From contig BCKT01000015.1 in NCBI GenBank assembly GCA_003116875.1, positions 62,001-126,000 on the forward strand: a stretch of 64,000 bases of DNA. Reading direction: 5' to 3'. Below, piece after piece: positions 47,777 through 59,043 of this stretch (positions within the stretch are counted from its first letter, which is position 1; the number at the start of each line of letters is the position of its first letter). The notes beneath the pieces were generated by a model that ran no database searches, was not told where the DNA came from, and was given only the letters and a program-made list of their open reading frames with translations. A program made the translations under genes and the position numbers. The stretch comes from Takashimella koratensis. Taxonomy: Eukaryota; Basidiomycota; Tremellomycetes; Trichosporonales; Tetragoniomycetaceae.

Positions 47777-49907
47777 ATGCTGTCTGTAGAGTCCAAGGCC
47801 GCTTGGGCGAGCCTCCCCAATAACACCCACCCTTCGTGGTGGAAGGACAAGGGTCTGCGCCGGGCCAACTTTATCATCTTCGCATACATGATGTGAGTCA
47901 ACCGTTATCGCAACCACAACGACAACGCGAGAACGAACGCTGACCTTGTGCGACACAGTGCTCAGGCCACCGGTGGATATGACAAATCACTTATCAGCTC
48001 CTTGCAATCGTTCGGCACCTGGCAGGCGGCCATGGACTACCCGGACTCGAGCACGCTGGGCATCATCACGGCCTCGCTCGCTCTTGCTCTCGGTGTCACC
48101 GCCCCTTTCTTCGGCTGGCTGTGCGACTGGAAGGGTCGCCGACTCGCCACTTTCATCGGTTGCTTCATTACCCTCGTCGGTGCCGTCCTGCAGGCGGCAG
48201 CCAAGAACCGCGGCATGTTCATCGGCGGTCGTGTCCTCATCGGTATTGGAAACGCCGGGACCCTCTGCTCTGGTCCCCTCATCGTCACCGAGTTGTCTCA
48301 CCCCCGACAACGTGGTGTTGTTACTTCCATGTACAACACCTTCTGGTACGTTGGGTCTATCATCGCGTAAGTCGTGGTTTGATCTGTAGCTCTGAGGAGT
48401 CGTTGGCGGAGGTCAAGAGACTGACCTTTGGTGTCTGCAGAGCGTGGTTGTCCTTTGGTACCTCCTTCATGACCACCAGCGACTGGGCATGGCGCATTCC
48501 GTGCCTCGGCCAAGCTATTGCCCCCTTCCTCCTTCTCTTCATCTGCTACTTCCTTCCTGAGAGTCCCCGTTGGCTTAGTGAGTATCCTTAAACCCTCTCC
48601 TGGAGCTGCCTCTTCTCTCCCTGTTTCTGCCCCCAGCAGCGAGTACTCACCATTACCTTAGTCCAGAAGGGCCGTCCCGATGAGGCGCTCCAGCTGCTCG
48701 CCAAATATCATGCCAACGGTGACGTCCACGACCCTCTTGTCCAGTTCGAGATGCGTGAGATCCAAGATGCTATCGACATGGCCAACTCTCTCCCCAAGCG
48801 TGGCTACATCGCCGATTGGCTCGAGCTCGTGAAGACTAAGCCCAACAGGCGCCGTATGATGATCATTACCATCCTTGTTATCGGAATTGACTGGTGTGGT
48901 ACTTCTGTCACTTCTTACTACGTAGGTCTGCCTCTGCACGTACTCAGGCTGTCTGGAAGAGGCTGACTTTGTGTTACCATCAGTTTTCGAAGATCCTCGA
49001 CTCTATCGGCATCACCTCGACCACCCAGCAGACCGGTCTCGTGAGTAATAGCCACAACAAGAGAGTCTATTTTCATACTGACTGTTCTTCAGAATGGTGG
49101 TCTCCAGATCGTCAACTATCTCACCTCGGTCACCGGCGCCCTCCTCGCCGACAGGCTTGGTCGCCGTGCGCTCTGGCTCATCTCCTTCGGAGGCATGCTT
49201 GCTGTCAACATTCCTTTTGCCATTCTGAACGCGTCAGTTGATTCCTTCGCACTGTTCACATTCGATCAACCTTGAGGCCCATACTGATTCGTCTACTACA
49301 GCGTCTACGCCTCAAAGCCTGACCAGAACATCGGTCGTGCTATCATCGCTCTTTGCTTCCTCTGTGAGTTTGCGTTTGATCATGATGATGGACGGCGATC
49401 AAAATGATGGAAGGTTAACCCAAAAAATCTAGACATGTCTGCATACAATATTGGATGTAACCCTCTGCCGTACACGTGAGTTCTCTTGACGTTTAGCGGC
49501 TCCTTGTGCTGACCTATCGTCACAGTTACACCGTCGAGCTGTTGCCTTACGAGATCCGCGCCCGTGGTCTCTCGTTCGAAGTCTTTTGGGACTGCATGAA
49601 CGGTGTCATTGGGCAGTACACCAACCCTATCGCCATGACCTCCATCGACTGGAAGTTGTACTTCTTCTACACTGCCATGTGAGTAGGGCGATCCTGACCC
49701 CTTGGGTTCCTCGCTGACTTCATGTCCAGCCTTGTTCTCGTCATCATTGCCGTTTACTTCCTTTTCCCCGAGACCAAGGGATACACCCTTGAGGAGATTG
49801 CTGTCATCTTCAACGACGCGCCTAAGGACATCGAGAAGGCCGTTGCCGAGGTTGTGCTTGACCCTACCTCGCCCTCTGCCGAGGATGAAGACAAGGGCAA
49901 GATCTGA
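47777..49907 (+). CDS. MFS sugar-porter-type transporter
   Basis: Exons 47777-47892, 47959-48366, 48441-48577, 48662-48921, 48984-49040, 49093-49232, 49302-49363, 49433-49475, 49526-49678 and 49730-49907 join in phase to 517 residues. Twelve membrane helices are expected. Sugar-porter signatures are GWLCDWKGRRLATFIG after helix 2, GRVLIGIGNAG, PESPRWL after helix 6, ADRLGRRALWL, ELLPYEIRARGLSFE and the terminal FPETKGYTLEEI. Fungal members carry hexoses, lactose/cellobiose, quinate or other small polar compounds; the residues here do not settle the substrate. Given its position in the cluster it may import the starting compound by proton symport. Confidence 0.93.
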
Positions 49908-50232
49908 GTCTCTCAAACCACCCTCAGACCACTCTCACCGTCGTCTTTAGCCTAGGTTCTCCTTGTCGTTCACAAAAGGGCCTTACCCTCTCCCTCTATC
50001 ATATCATCTCTATTCATCTTACGTCTCCATCTTATGTCTTGTCCAGGTCATGGGTCGCTTGTCGGCAGTAGCCAAAACCCACGAGTTGTTAGAAGCCCGT
50101 TGTGCAGCGTTGTCGGGTGCTTTGGCATCCTTTCTGTTCTGCCACCGGCTCCTTAGAGTTATACAGTATATACGAGCTATGCATCGTATCCTCTCCATTG
50201 AACCTTCTGTTCCCAAAAGACTTCCTACAGAT
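49908..50232. other. Tail-to-tail intergenic region
   Basis: 325 bp between convergent MFS and lactonase genes; 3' UTRs only. Nothing else seen. Confidence 0.5.
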
Positions 50233-51500
50233 CTAAAGCATGGTCTCGATATCGACGACTTTCTCAAACTTGACCGGCGACTCCCACTCGCGCTCCGCCC
50301 ACTTGTCGGTCTCCGGGTCCCACTCAAAGCATGTCATCCATCCGTCCTCCTGGCCCGCGACGAGGAAACAGTTGCCGACGACTCCCACACCGCGGTACTC
50401 TCTTCCAGCTTTTGGGCGCAAGATCGTCGGCTCGCACAGGGTTCCATCGGCCTTGTTCACCTTGAAGAACGCGACCGAGTCGACCTTCTCCCCTGTGATG
50501 CACCGGACAGTCCCAGTGAGAGTAGATGAGGCCTCATGCAGCGTGAGCGCTGCGCCGAGGATGTAAGGAGGCTGCCAGTTGTCGAGGTCGATCTTGTGGG
50601 GAGGAGGGAGAATAGAGTGGGAAGAGACAAGCTTGGTCTCCCCGCTGGAGAGGTCGTAGTGGTTGACGATACAGCTCTTGGCGTAAAGGACGTACAGCTG
50701 TTTGCCTAGATGAAGTCAGCATGCAAAATCACCACAAAAGTTGGGCCACTGCTTGGCTGGCAGTATCGTAGCACCACGTTGTACACGACTGACTCACCGT
50801 CAGGGGTGATGACAGCCTGCCTCGGTCCGTTCCCAACCAAAAGGTCAATCCTGCCGTCGTTGATCCAGCCAAGCCCGGCGCCCTCGCCCGTTAGCTTCAT
50901 GCGCCAGATAATCGCGTTCCCACAGTCGAGCACGAGCACCTGGTTGTGCGACGGGAGGTCGATCGCCTGGTGGCCCATAGGTCGAGCGCCCTGGACCAGC
51001 GGGTACTTGACAAAATTGGGAGGCTGGTAGGGCGAAACGCAGTTGAACGAGCCGTCTGCGTTGAGAGGGACAAGGATGGCCGAACCCCCAGTGTACTGAA
51101 GAAGGGGAAGGTATTGTCAGACAAGTTGAGGCAGGAGAGACGAGTTGTACGGACGTACGTTGGTAGCAACAATGGCGATACCGTCCTGGACGATCTCGAG
51201 GTGACAGGGGTTGTCTCCGCACGAGACCTCGCCGATAAGTTTCGCCCCCTCATCGTTGATACAGAACGCCTGCACTTTGCCTTCGACACCGTGCTGCTTG
51301 CCTCCTGCGTCGGGAGCCTCGAGGGCAAAGTAGAAGACGTCGCTGATTTTCGGGTGCTGGACGACCCACGACGCGCCCCAGCCGATCGGAAGCTCACGGA
51401 GAGCCTTGATGCTGGGTGCCGACGAGGCAGTGGGCGGGGTGAAGAGGACCTCGTGTACGACGTCAGTGTAGGTACCCAGAAGAAGCTTGACAGGTGACAT
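50233..51500 (-). CDS. Seven-bladed beta-propeller lactonase (6-phosphogluconolactonase/CMLE type)
   Basis: On the minus strand, exons 51500-51159, 51095-50798 and 50705-50233 join in phase to 370 residues, the usual length for PF10282-type lactonases. Blade-like repeats are visible: KLLLGTYTDVVHEVLF near the start, VSCGDNPCHLEIVQDGIAIV, NYTGGSAILVPLNADGSF, PMGHQAIDLPSHNQVLVLDCG, GPRQAVITPDGKQLYVLYAKS and YRGVGVVGNCFLVAGQEDGW. N-Y-x-G-G-S and G-x-x-P-x-H are the usual family marks. Fungal members include 3-carboxy-cis,cis-muconate lactonizing enzyme of the beta-ketoadipate pathway and 6-phosphogluconolactonases. Next to dioxygenases and a regulator, a catabolic lactonase is more likely than pentose-phosphate function, but not proven. 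Confidence 0.88.
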
Positions 51501-52132
51501 GGTGGTCGATCGGCGGGCTGAGTCGGGGTTCGCGGGAGATACGAGGGGGGGGNNNNNGGGGGGGGAGGGGGGCTGGAGAGAGTGAGAGGCGAGGAAGAAG
51601 CAGTGCGCAGCGCTTGCTGGGAGACCAGTTGGTCAATGGGACACGTTACGGACTGCAAACGATGTGTCGAGTGCCCGTCCTCGGCAGGTGCTGGACAGTG
51701 AGTGCTATCTCTCACGTCACATGCGATACAGTCTCGTCCGACCGCTCGGCCGAGGTACAGGTTAGGTCTTCCCCGACATTCATTGCGGGGGAGAATGATC
51801 GAGCACAATGTGGAGGTGCATGAGTCAGGCGTCGTGGCATAAGACTCTCAGTGCATCAACGAATCACGTTGTCACGGAGGCGCTACATTGTAGTTCAATC
51901 GATCGTTTGTTAAGATGCGGCAAGTAGCTGACGGCGTTCAGCTCCGCGTTCAGCTTCATCCCGATCGGAGACCAGACTCTATGCGGCTCCGAACTTTCGG
52001 CTCAATTCAATCTCCGGCACTTCTTTACGTGCTCTCCGTACAGATTTGCATACAAGATACGGTTGACAATATGATAGTTCAAAGTATGTGCAGATTTCAT
52101 CCAAAGCATCTTGATTGTTTTGTGACGAGGGC
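51501..52132. other. Lactonase promoter region with an N gap
   Basis: Includes a poly-G tract with five Ns (51553-51557) close to the lactonase start, and CTCGTCCGA at 51733-51741, the reverse complement of the TCGGACGAG core repeated in the other cluster promoter. The right part is 3' flank of the carrier gene. Confidence 0.5.
51553..51557. other. Five-N gap in a poly-G tract
   Basis: Unresolved homopolymer about 50 bp upstream of the lactonase start codon; promoter spacing there is unreliable. Confidence 0.9.
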
Positions 52133-53818
52133 TTAGATGTAAGGAGGACCGAGGGCGGTCCTGAAGACGGCAGACAAAGCTTCGACGACTGTGAACGCGG
52201 AGTCAGCTGGGAGGCAGCAAGAACCCGGCAGCAGCTTCTAGACTCACCGAGTAGCAAGACACCACCACCGGGAGCGAGACGGAGCACCTTGGGTGCGAAG
52301 CCTGGAATCATTGTCAGCTTCATTTCGGTGAAGATACACAAATTGTTTCAAAGCTTGATCGATGAGGCCAATATATCGTACGCCTAGCTGTACTCACCCT
52401 TGTAAAGAGCACCCCAGCCTTCCTGGCGGGCGACTCGGAGCAGCGCGGGGTAAGTCCTAGTTGCAGTCAGTCTTCGAGTCTCTTCTCATGTTCAATCAAC
52501 TCACCACTCGCCGGTCGCCTTGAGCTGAAGTCGAGACTTCACGACGTCAAACGGAGTGTTGAGGACAGTACCAATGAAACCACCGACGGTACCAGCCGCC
52601 AAGTTGTTGAGCATCTCTCCCTGCTTGGTCTGAACAAGATTGTTAGCCGTTCATCAAGGTGACGGTGATATGATGAGCCAAAGGTAGTGAAGAGAGGAGG
52701 GTTAATGGAGGGAAAGGAGGTCACGCGAGCAAGCACACTCACCTCAGCCTTGGGGAGGAGCTGCTTCATCTGGTAAATACTGCCGAAGTAACCACCGTTC
52801 CACCTGCAACACGTCAGTAGTGGTTATAAAGAACGCTTTCCGGTCAGACTTACCACCAGTGACGCCAGAAGGTGCTCTCCATTCCCTGATAGAGACTGTG
52901 GAAGGGTCAGCTCATCACTCATCATGCGACGCTCGTCAAGTACAGTTGACCAGGCGAATACCGGGGGTCACACACTTCTGTGACTCTCACACTCACCCGA
53001 GGGGGCCCTGGGTGCGGAAAACGTGACGAACAACCTCTCCGGGACCCTTGAAGGTCGAACTCTTGTCCTGCAAACGGATCTTGACGAGCTCGAATGGGGT
53101 GACAACGAAAGACTCAGTCGCGCCCGCGCAGCATCCGGTGAGGATAGCGAGGCCCTGGGTGTTCTTGGTCTGGCCGTTGTTGGTAAGGAGTGCGCCCCAC
53201 CATCCTGATCACATACTCATTAGCTAATGTCGCTGTTATCGAGCACGGGCCGAAAGCACAGACCAAGGAGCCAAGGATAAGGATAGCCACTTACCGTTGG
53301 CGCCGAACTTGACCGCACGCTTGGGGGCCTCCATCATGAGTGGACTGAGGATACCGCGGTACAAGCGGCCAGGTCTGGACGTCGTCAGCCTCTAGTTGCC
53401 GGCATGGGAAGCGGCAAGTGACATACCCTTCCTGGGCGATGATGTTCCTGAAAGTCTGCATCATGCCGACGGATTTGCCCGTGTCGAGCTGCTGCCTCGT
53501 CTTGACGACATCGAGGGGGTAGAGGAGCTGCGCGAGGTGTCAGAGTGATAGGTGATAGAAAGGGACGCAATCCTAGTACCAGACAAAATCGTGGATACTC
53601 ACGAGGAGCTCAGTGCATCCTGTTTAGGAGGTTCAGCGTGGGTCAAACAATACCGGGTCCATTGCAAAACTTACCAGCGATAGCGCCGGCAGCGAAGGTA
53701 TAGCCAAAGGGCAGGGCTGCTCGAGTGGTCAGCATCCATTCTATGCACGGCAGGTAGCGATGACCCGAAGGCTGTAGCAGCACTCACGAAGGGGCTTTGC
53801 GGTCTTCTGGCTCGACAT
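52133..53818 (-). CDS. ODC1: Mitochondrial 2-oxodicarboxylate carrier
   Basis: On the minus strand, twelve exons (53818-53788, 53716-53675, 53619-53603, 53527-53427, 53374-53295, 53204-52997, 52895-52854, 52803-52743, 52629-52505, 52456-52398, 52301-52248, 52188-52133) join in phase to 291 residues. All three mitochondrial-carrier repeats are present with P-x-[DE]-x-x-[KR]-x-[RK] signatures: YPLDVVKTR, TPFELVKIR and TPFDVVKSR. The N-terminal AAGAIAGCTELLLLYPLDVV and GMESTFWRHWWWNGGYFGS are typical of the Odc1/Odc2 (SLC25A21) group, which exchanges 2-oxoadipate and 2-oxoglutarate across the inner membrane for lysine metabolism. One exon is only 17 nt. Gene symbol reflects the family; the exact ortholog is not separated from ODC2. 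Confidence 0.93.
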
Positions 53819-54615
53819 GATTGGATATTACTCTTCAGGGAGGGAAAAACTGGTCGGGGTTAAAGCTGGAGCTGATGCTGAGGACTATGCAAGACAATCA
53901 ATGCGATGCGATGCGGGACAGGCAAGAAGACGAAGCGAGACGAGATGAGTGGTGAGTAGCTGTCTAGAGTCTATAGAGCCCGAGATGGATGGCTGATGAG
54001 GTGGTGGATGATGGCGAGGAGGGAAAAGTCGGGGTTAGAGGTGAAGGGCGAAAAAGGGACGAGTTTGGGTGCAAAGGATGGGTGGGATGAACCCGGGGCG
54101 CCAGGGAGGTCAAATCGGGGAAAGCGCGTAGGACCGAACACCCAGACCGGCTCCTCCACCCAACAGCCTGCGGCAGATGCAGACATCCAGGGGATCACCC
54201 GAATCTAGCCAATCGCTAGTATCGGTACGGAGGCGGAGCTCAGGAAAAGCAGGGGGTCCAATTCCCGGCGTCGGTCCGAACACCTCCAGGTCCTGCTGGC
54301 GTGCTTCAAAGATCCGTACAACGGACTTTCGGTTATGTCCTGTTAAATTGCACCCACCACTTGGATAATCAGACATACGGTGCATAGTCCATCTCTGCGC
54401 TGCCGGGCGCGAGAGTCATATAAGGAGTGTACCAGACCGTTCTCGGTCAACGAGGGGTGAGTAAGAAGGTCGTGAACGCGAGGAAACAGGCAATCTATAA
54501 CGTTGCTGAGCAGTCGAGCGAACAAGGGCGGAGCGAAGGGAACGGCATGGGGGGGGGGGGGCAGATACAGGAGGTGAGGGTGGGAAAGCAGTCTTGATCG
54601 ATGTGACAGTGTCAT
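53819..54615. other. Intergenic region
   Basis: Promoter side of the carrier gene and 3' flank of the priA-like gene. Contains a poly-G tract near 54550 and two similar CCGAACACC segments (about 54135 and 54274). No tRNA-like fold could be built. Confidence 0.45.
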
Positions 54616-55461
54616 TTACTGGGCGACAAAGGCCGGCTCGCAGGTGTTGTTGACGAGCGAGTAGCCAGACGTACAAGAGTGAACTGCGATGGTCAATCAA
54701 AAGGCACCTTGATAGGAGATGCAGAAGTGGGCAAAGACTTACTGGAGCAAGTGGCAGCGGAGCATGAGACGGAGTTAACCCCCGTCAGGGCGGTACAGTC
54801 GGTCCCAGTGCTGTAGGCGAGAGAGCGTCAGCAACGCCCATGGTCCGGAGAGAAGTAGGCACCGAAGTATCTCAGTTGAGAGGCACTCCAAAGCGGTGAG
54901 CAAAGCACTTACCCAAGCGTAGCACAGCCGCCACAAGAGTAGAGGTCTTCCTCGTAAGAGACACTGGACAAGCAGTCAGCGACTACCTCGGATGGCGAGC
55001 CTGTGAATTTGAGGTAGACTTACCACTCCCAGGGAGTGTCCGAGGTCACGTCCTCTGGCGCGATCTGGGAGACAGGGCACGCGAGCTTGCCAGAGGGGCA
55101 GCGGGCAATGTCGTCTCGAGCGCCGAGGGGGAGGACGGTGTTGACAATCGAGCGCTTCTCCTGGGGTAGAGGCGTCAGCATTGCGTCTCATGAAGGTGCT
55201 CGAAAGTTCGACTGTTTGTGGCAATCGGAGCGGGCTGAGACTCACTTTACGGGGCCTGTTGCTGGGTTGCGCGTGTGGCTTGCCGTGGGGACCGGCGCCG
55301 CCACGAATGGTGTCACGGTCGTTGCCGCGTTCACCACCACGACCACCTCCTTGACCACCTGGGGCCTGTCGCGGGGCGAGGTCGGCGTTGACAGTGCCGA
55401 CGCTCAGAGCGAGACTGGGGAGGGCGAGAACCACAGCGGCGAGAGCGAGAGTGAACTTCAT
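54616..55461 (-). CDS. Secreted cysteine-rich protein, priA/Cpl1-like
   Basis: On the minus strand, exons 55461-55246, 55160-55024, 54963-54913, 54810-54743 and 54683-54616 join in phase to 179 residues. A clear signal peptide (MKFTLALAAVVLALPSLALS) is followed by a Gly/Arg-rich low-complexity segment and a C-terminal Cys-rich domain. Its elements are RCPSGKLACPVS, PWECVSYEEDLYSCGGCATLG, TGTDCTALTGVNSVSCSAAT and HSCTSGYSLVNNTCEP. This is the priA-type pattern found in mushroom PriA and in secreted proteins of Cryptococcus-related yeasts such as Cpl1. Likely secreted and disulfide-bonded; a cell-surface or extracellular role is expected, precise function unknown. Confidence 0.88.
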
Positions 55462-56233
55462 TGTGCAATGAGTGTGGTGGGTGTGGTGAGATTGACGGCA
55501 AGTGAGGGACGAGGAGGGATGAGGGTCGAAGGTCAAGGGGTCTAGGCTATAGGTGTTGAGCGAGCGTGAGTGGGAGTTGGACGTAATGAGCGTGGATGAG
55601 AACTACGGACGCAGCTAGAGTATGAGAAGTCGAGAGTCGACGTGGGGTGGGGAAGGAGGTCGGTTGAAGGAATGAGTTAGAGCAGGGGGGAAGAACACTC
55701 TTTCGCCGACTCCTTCGAAGCCTTCATATCCTTTCTACTCTCACTCGTCTTCGGATGGCCTCGCATCGGCTGTGCAGAGAGGCCGCAATGTACAGTCACC
55801 ATCATGTCCTCGAAATTCAGAGGTGCTGATGGAAGGAGTCTCCGTGTGTCTGGCAGACGTAAGAGGGTGCTAGATGTCGTCGAAGGACTAGAAAGCACAG
55901 TCGAGACTCCGAGGATGGTGTCGGTGAAGGCATCAAGGCCTCCTTTTTGGGCTCTCCCTTCCCCTGCCCAAAGTGCCTGCCGAGGACCTTTGAAACAGTG
56001 ACACCTAGGAGTTCGACAGCTTTCATCCTTGCAATCGCTTCCTACCCTCGTGTTGGTCGTCAGGCAGCGTATCCTTCTTCAGCCGTATGAAACCGAGATT
56101 CAAAGTCCCCTTCCGTGCGTGATGTTTTCCTTTCCACAATTTTCGTCACCCACTTCCGCGCTAGCATTGATTACAGATTACATATGGGCATCTTCTCCTC
56201 TGCTCCTGCTTCTCCCTTGTTGCGGGGAGCTAT
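55462..56233. other. Intergenic region with a possible small gene
   Basis: Promoter of the priA-like gene and a stretch (about 55677-56026) in which both strands carry short frames of 65-73 codons. A minus-strand frame starting MKAVELLGVTVSKVLGRHFG looks mildly protein-like but has no family or splice support. Confidence 0.35.
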
Positions 56234-57169
56234 TTACATCTGTTTCACGGCCTGAGCGGTACGCTGACCATCGGTTTCCAACGCAGAAGTACCCGCACCC
56301 GCAGCAGGAACGCCAGTCTGTGTGGCTCCGACACCGGGCTCAGCGGTGGCAGGGTGCGCAGCGGTGGTCGTTGCAGTTACTGCTGGTGCCTCAGGGGGCG
56401 CAGCGTGGAGCTCGTTCAATCGACCCTCCCGGATGTGCTCGTGTTGGTCGTGCTACGAATAATGTCAATATAAGAAATCGCTGAAAGTTTCACTGAGAAG
56501 CGCGTGGGTGGCTACTTACGGTGGAGCGGACGTGCTCGAGCTGCTGCTTCTTCCTCTCCGTCTCGGCAGCGAGTCGCTGGTGCTCCTGCTGCTTTGTCTG
56601 GATGTCATGCGCCGTTGCCTGCTCCTTGCCGACAGCGTTGTTGTGCTCTGGTGATGGATGAAATCAGTTTTGGTGTTAACCCCGAAAGAGCGAAAGGAAG
56701 TGGTAACGCACGGTGTGTAATCTTGTTCAACTCGGATGCAAGCTTCTCCTCTGCTTTTGCGGCCTTGTCGTGGACCTGCGCAGTCGATCAGTAAATATAG
56801 TCACCTTTATCACTTGACGACGAAGGATGATGATAGCTACGTCGCGAGGGAAGGGAGGGGGGAACGTCTGAACCTGCCACCCTTACTCACCGAGAATGCG
56901 TGATGTTCCGCTTTGGCTCCCTTCGCCTCGGCCTTTTCAGCCTTTGCAACGTCCTTGATCGCCTGCTTGAGCTGCTTCTCCTCCGTCTTGGCCTCTGTCC
57001 AGACGTTAGCCTCGTGCATTTCCCCTCCCTTCCCCTCCGGCCTCCCCGGCATCATGTCGGGAGATGTGGATGCCGTTGCCAAGCGACCAACGAGGAGCCC
57101 GACCAACTCACCGGATGCCAACATCTTCTCCTCGTGCACTTTGGGGTCGTCAGAGCCGAAAAGTCCCAT
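56234..57169 (-). CDS. Unrecognised coiled-coil Ala/Glu/Lys-rich protein
   Basis: On the minus strand, exons 57169-57112, 56994-56891, 56775-56712, 56647-56520 and 56452-56234 join in phase to 190 residues. After MGLFGSDDPKVHEEKMLAS the protein is almost entirely charged helix (EEKQLKQAIKDVAKAEKAEA, KAAKAEEKLASELNKIT, DIQTKQQEHQRLAAETERKK), ending in an Ala/Pro/Thr-rich disordered tail. MGLFGS could be an N-myristoylation signal (Gly-2, with Ser at position 6). No signal peptide or membrane helix. No family recognised; a membrane-periphery structural or stress-related coiled-coil protein is a guess. Confidence 0.75.
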
Positions 57170-58249
57170 GATTGTTAAGTGTGGTTGGGTGTTGAGATGT
57201 AAGTGTATGTGAGAGGGCTATTCCGTGTTGGTTGAGTAGGTAGTCAACTGATAGGTTGGGTAGTCAACAAGATACCCCTTGCGCATTCCTTAAGTACACC
57301 CGGGTGGCGAGTGGTGTCAGGCAGGTGACTCTGCTCCTGCGCCAAGCTTGCGCTCTGGGATTACGTCTAGCGCCCTGGATCTACTGCGAGCGCGTGGTCT
57401 GACGACAATGTCGGCACGTCGATCCTTGGGGCCTGGAGGGGGAAAGACGCCAGAGCCCATGATCATCGGGTGGTGCTGGTAGTGCTGGAGCTGGCACCAA
57501 GGATACCACTCGTTTGAATCGGGCAAAAAACAAAATACTCCGTGACGTCACACGCCGAAACATACGGCCCACGAGAACGAGCCAACCGTCGATCCTCTAC
57601 CAGTCAGACCTACTGTAGTAGTTGTGCATGGACCACACTCCAGAGCTAGGTGGAGGCTGTTTAGCTGGGTATTCACAAGAGTTGCCGCTGCTTTTCGATC
57701 CCTTGACATCGCTGAAGTCGTCTTCACCGTCGAGCCGTCCCTTTCACCCCCCGGCGATGATCCATGTACGCTCACCAATACCCCGTGCGGGCGGACGGAC
57801 GGTGAAAGGAGCTCTCCGCTCAACGTCCCCTTTAACATGAATGGAACGCCCAATCACCCAGCAGCGAAGGAAGAAGATACTGAGGGGCTGATAGATCCGA
57901 TCCCGTCCTTGCTAATCGGCGTTCAGGAGACCTTCTTGGCCGACAATCCCGCGACAGAACAATGGGGTGCAGCGAAAAGAGTGTCGAGCAGCGCGTACAC
58001 TGTATCGAGCGCGCCCCTTCCTGCACTCCTGGATGCTCGCCCGCGCGTCCCCCGTGGGTTCATTATTCGCGAGTCCGAAGGACGGATCGGAGGGTTTGAA
58101 TGAATCGAACAACCCACACATTGCCTTTACGGAGAGACGGGGTAGGACAAGGGGATGTACGAGGGAGATTGATTCATGACCCCCACGTTGAAGGGGTATA
58201 AAAGCAGACCAGGCGATGGGAAAGTCTAAGTTCACCCATACCAACAATC
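57170..58249. other. Intergenic region with coding-looking fragments
   Basis: A minus-strand stretch (57317-57540) reads as EWYPWCQLQHYQHHPMIMGS followed by a Pro/Arg-rich end and a stop, and looks coding, but no start or upstream exon could be joined. A plus-strand frame 57624-58103 (159 codons) is also open but unsupported. The right end is the promoter of the next gene. Confidence 0.35.
58197..58204 (+). promoter_or_regulatory. TATA box of the Ser/Thr-rich surface protein gene
   Basis: TATAAAAG lies 53 nt before the start codon at 58250, a strong core-promoter match in a good position. Confidence 0.6.
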
Positions 58250-58880
58250 ATGCCAGCTGTAGCAGTACCCAACTCCACGTCGACGGTGTCGTCTTCCTCG
58301 GGCTTGTCTACATCAATCGGTTTATCCAGTTCGCGCATCTCGCATGCTGAGATCGGCTCGTCTTCTGCCATCTTAAGCCCATCGTCCAGCATCTGGATCC
58401 CCGTTCCTTCGTCCTCATCCTCGTCCTCTGCCACCTCCACCTACTTCGAGCCCGAGGCGACCTCACTCTCCTCTCCATCTTCCTCCCCAACACCCTCTCC
58501 ATCCGAACTCTACCTCCCCACTAACGACGACCCCTACCCGACCGCTCTCCCTACTTCAAGCTCAAGCGACAACTTTGTGCCTACATCGGTCACCCTAAGC
58601 AGTCTAGCAGTCATTGCAGACGCCGCGGCTACCGTCAATGTTGAGTCGTATGAATCGTAAGTATCACTCCCAACTGAGCTGTGCCCCACCACCACCACCA
58701 CCAACCACCACACCGCTCAAAACCCCCTTTGTCCATATAGCTAGTGCTAATCTCCTTTCTTCCAGAACAGTATCGATGCCGCCGATGGCTATCAGCGGTG
58801 CTGAGCGGATACCCCTTCCCTGTCTCGGCTCGCTACATCTCGTGTTGGTGGTCATCGCATTATGGAGGGCATGGTTATGA
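58250..58880 (+). CDS. Ser/Thr-rich small membrane or surface protein
   Basis: Exons 58250-58656 and 58766-58880 join in phase to 173 residues. No N-terminal signal peptide is evident. About half of the residues are Ser/Thr in low-complexity runs (many potential O-glycosylation sites), with alternating acidic patches. The only hydrophobic segment is at the very end (LGSLHLVLVVIALWRAWL). A terminal hydrophobic tail could be a tail anchor, or a GPI signal if an upstream signal exists. No family recognised. The strong TATA box and compact leader suggest a highly or inducibly expressed gene. Only fair confidence in the exact start. Confidence 0.6.
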
Positions 58881-59043
58881 GAACCCAAGCATGGAGCGGT
58901 GATGGGGCGGCATTTTGGGTATTTGTTTGCGGGGCTGCTACCATTCTTCATTCTGCATTTCCGAATTCATATGACAACCTCTTTTCACCTGATTTGACTG
59001 AATCTGAGCGATTGGAACCAAACCTTTATCTAACGTGTAATGC

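Noticed and set aside
54230..54300. T-arm-like GGTCCAATTCCCGG suggesting a tRNA
   Set aside because: No matching D-arm, anticodon arm or acceptor stem could be paired on either strand.
57624..58103. Plus-strand open frame of 159 codons
   Set aside because: Overlaps promoter sequence of the next gene, has no recognisable motif, and frames on the other strand are equally open.
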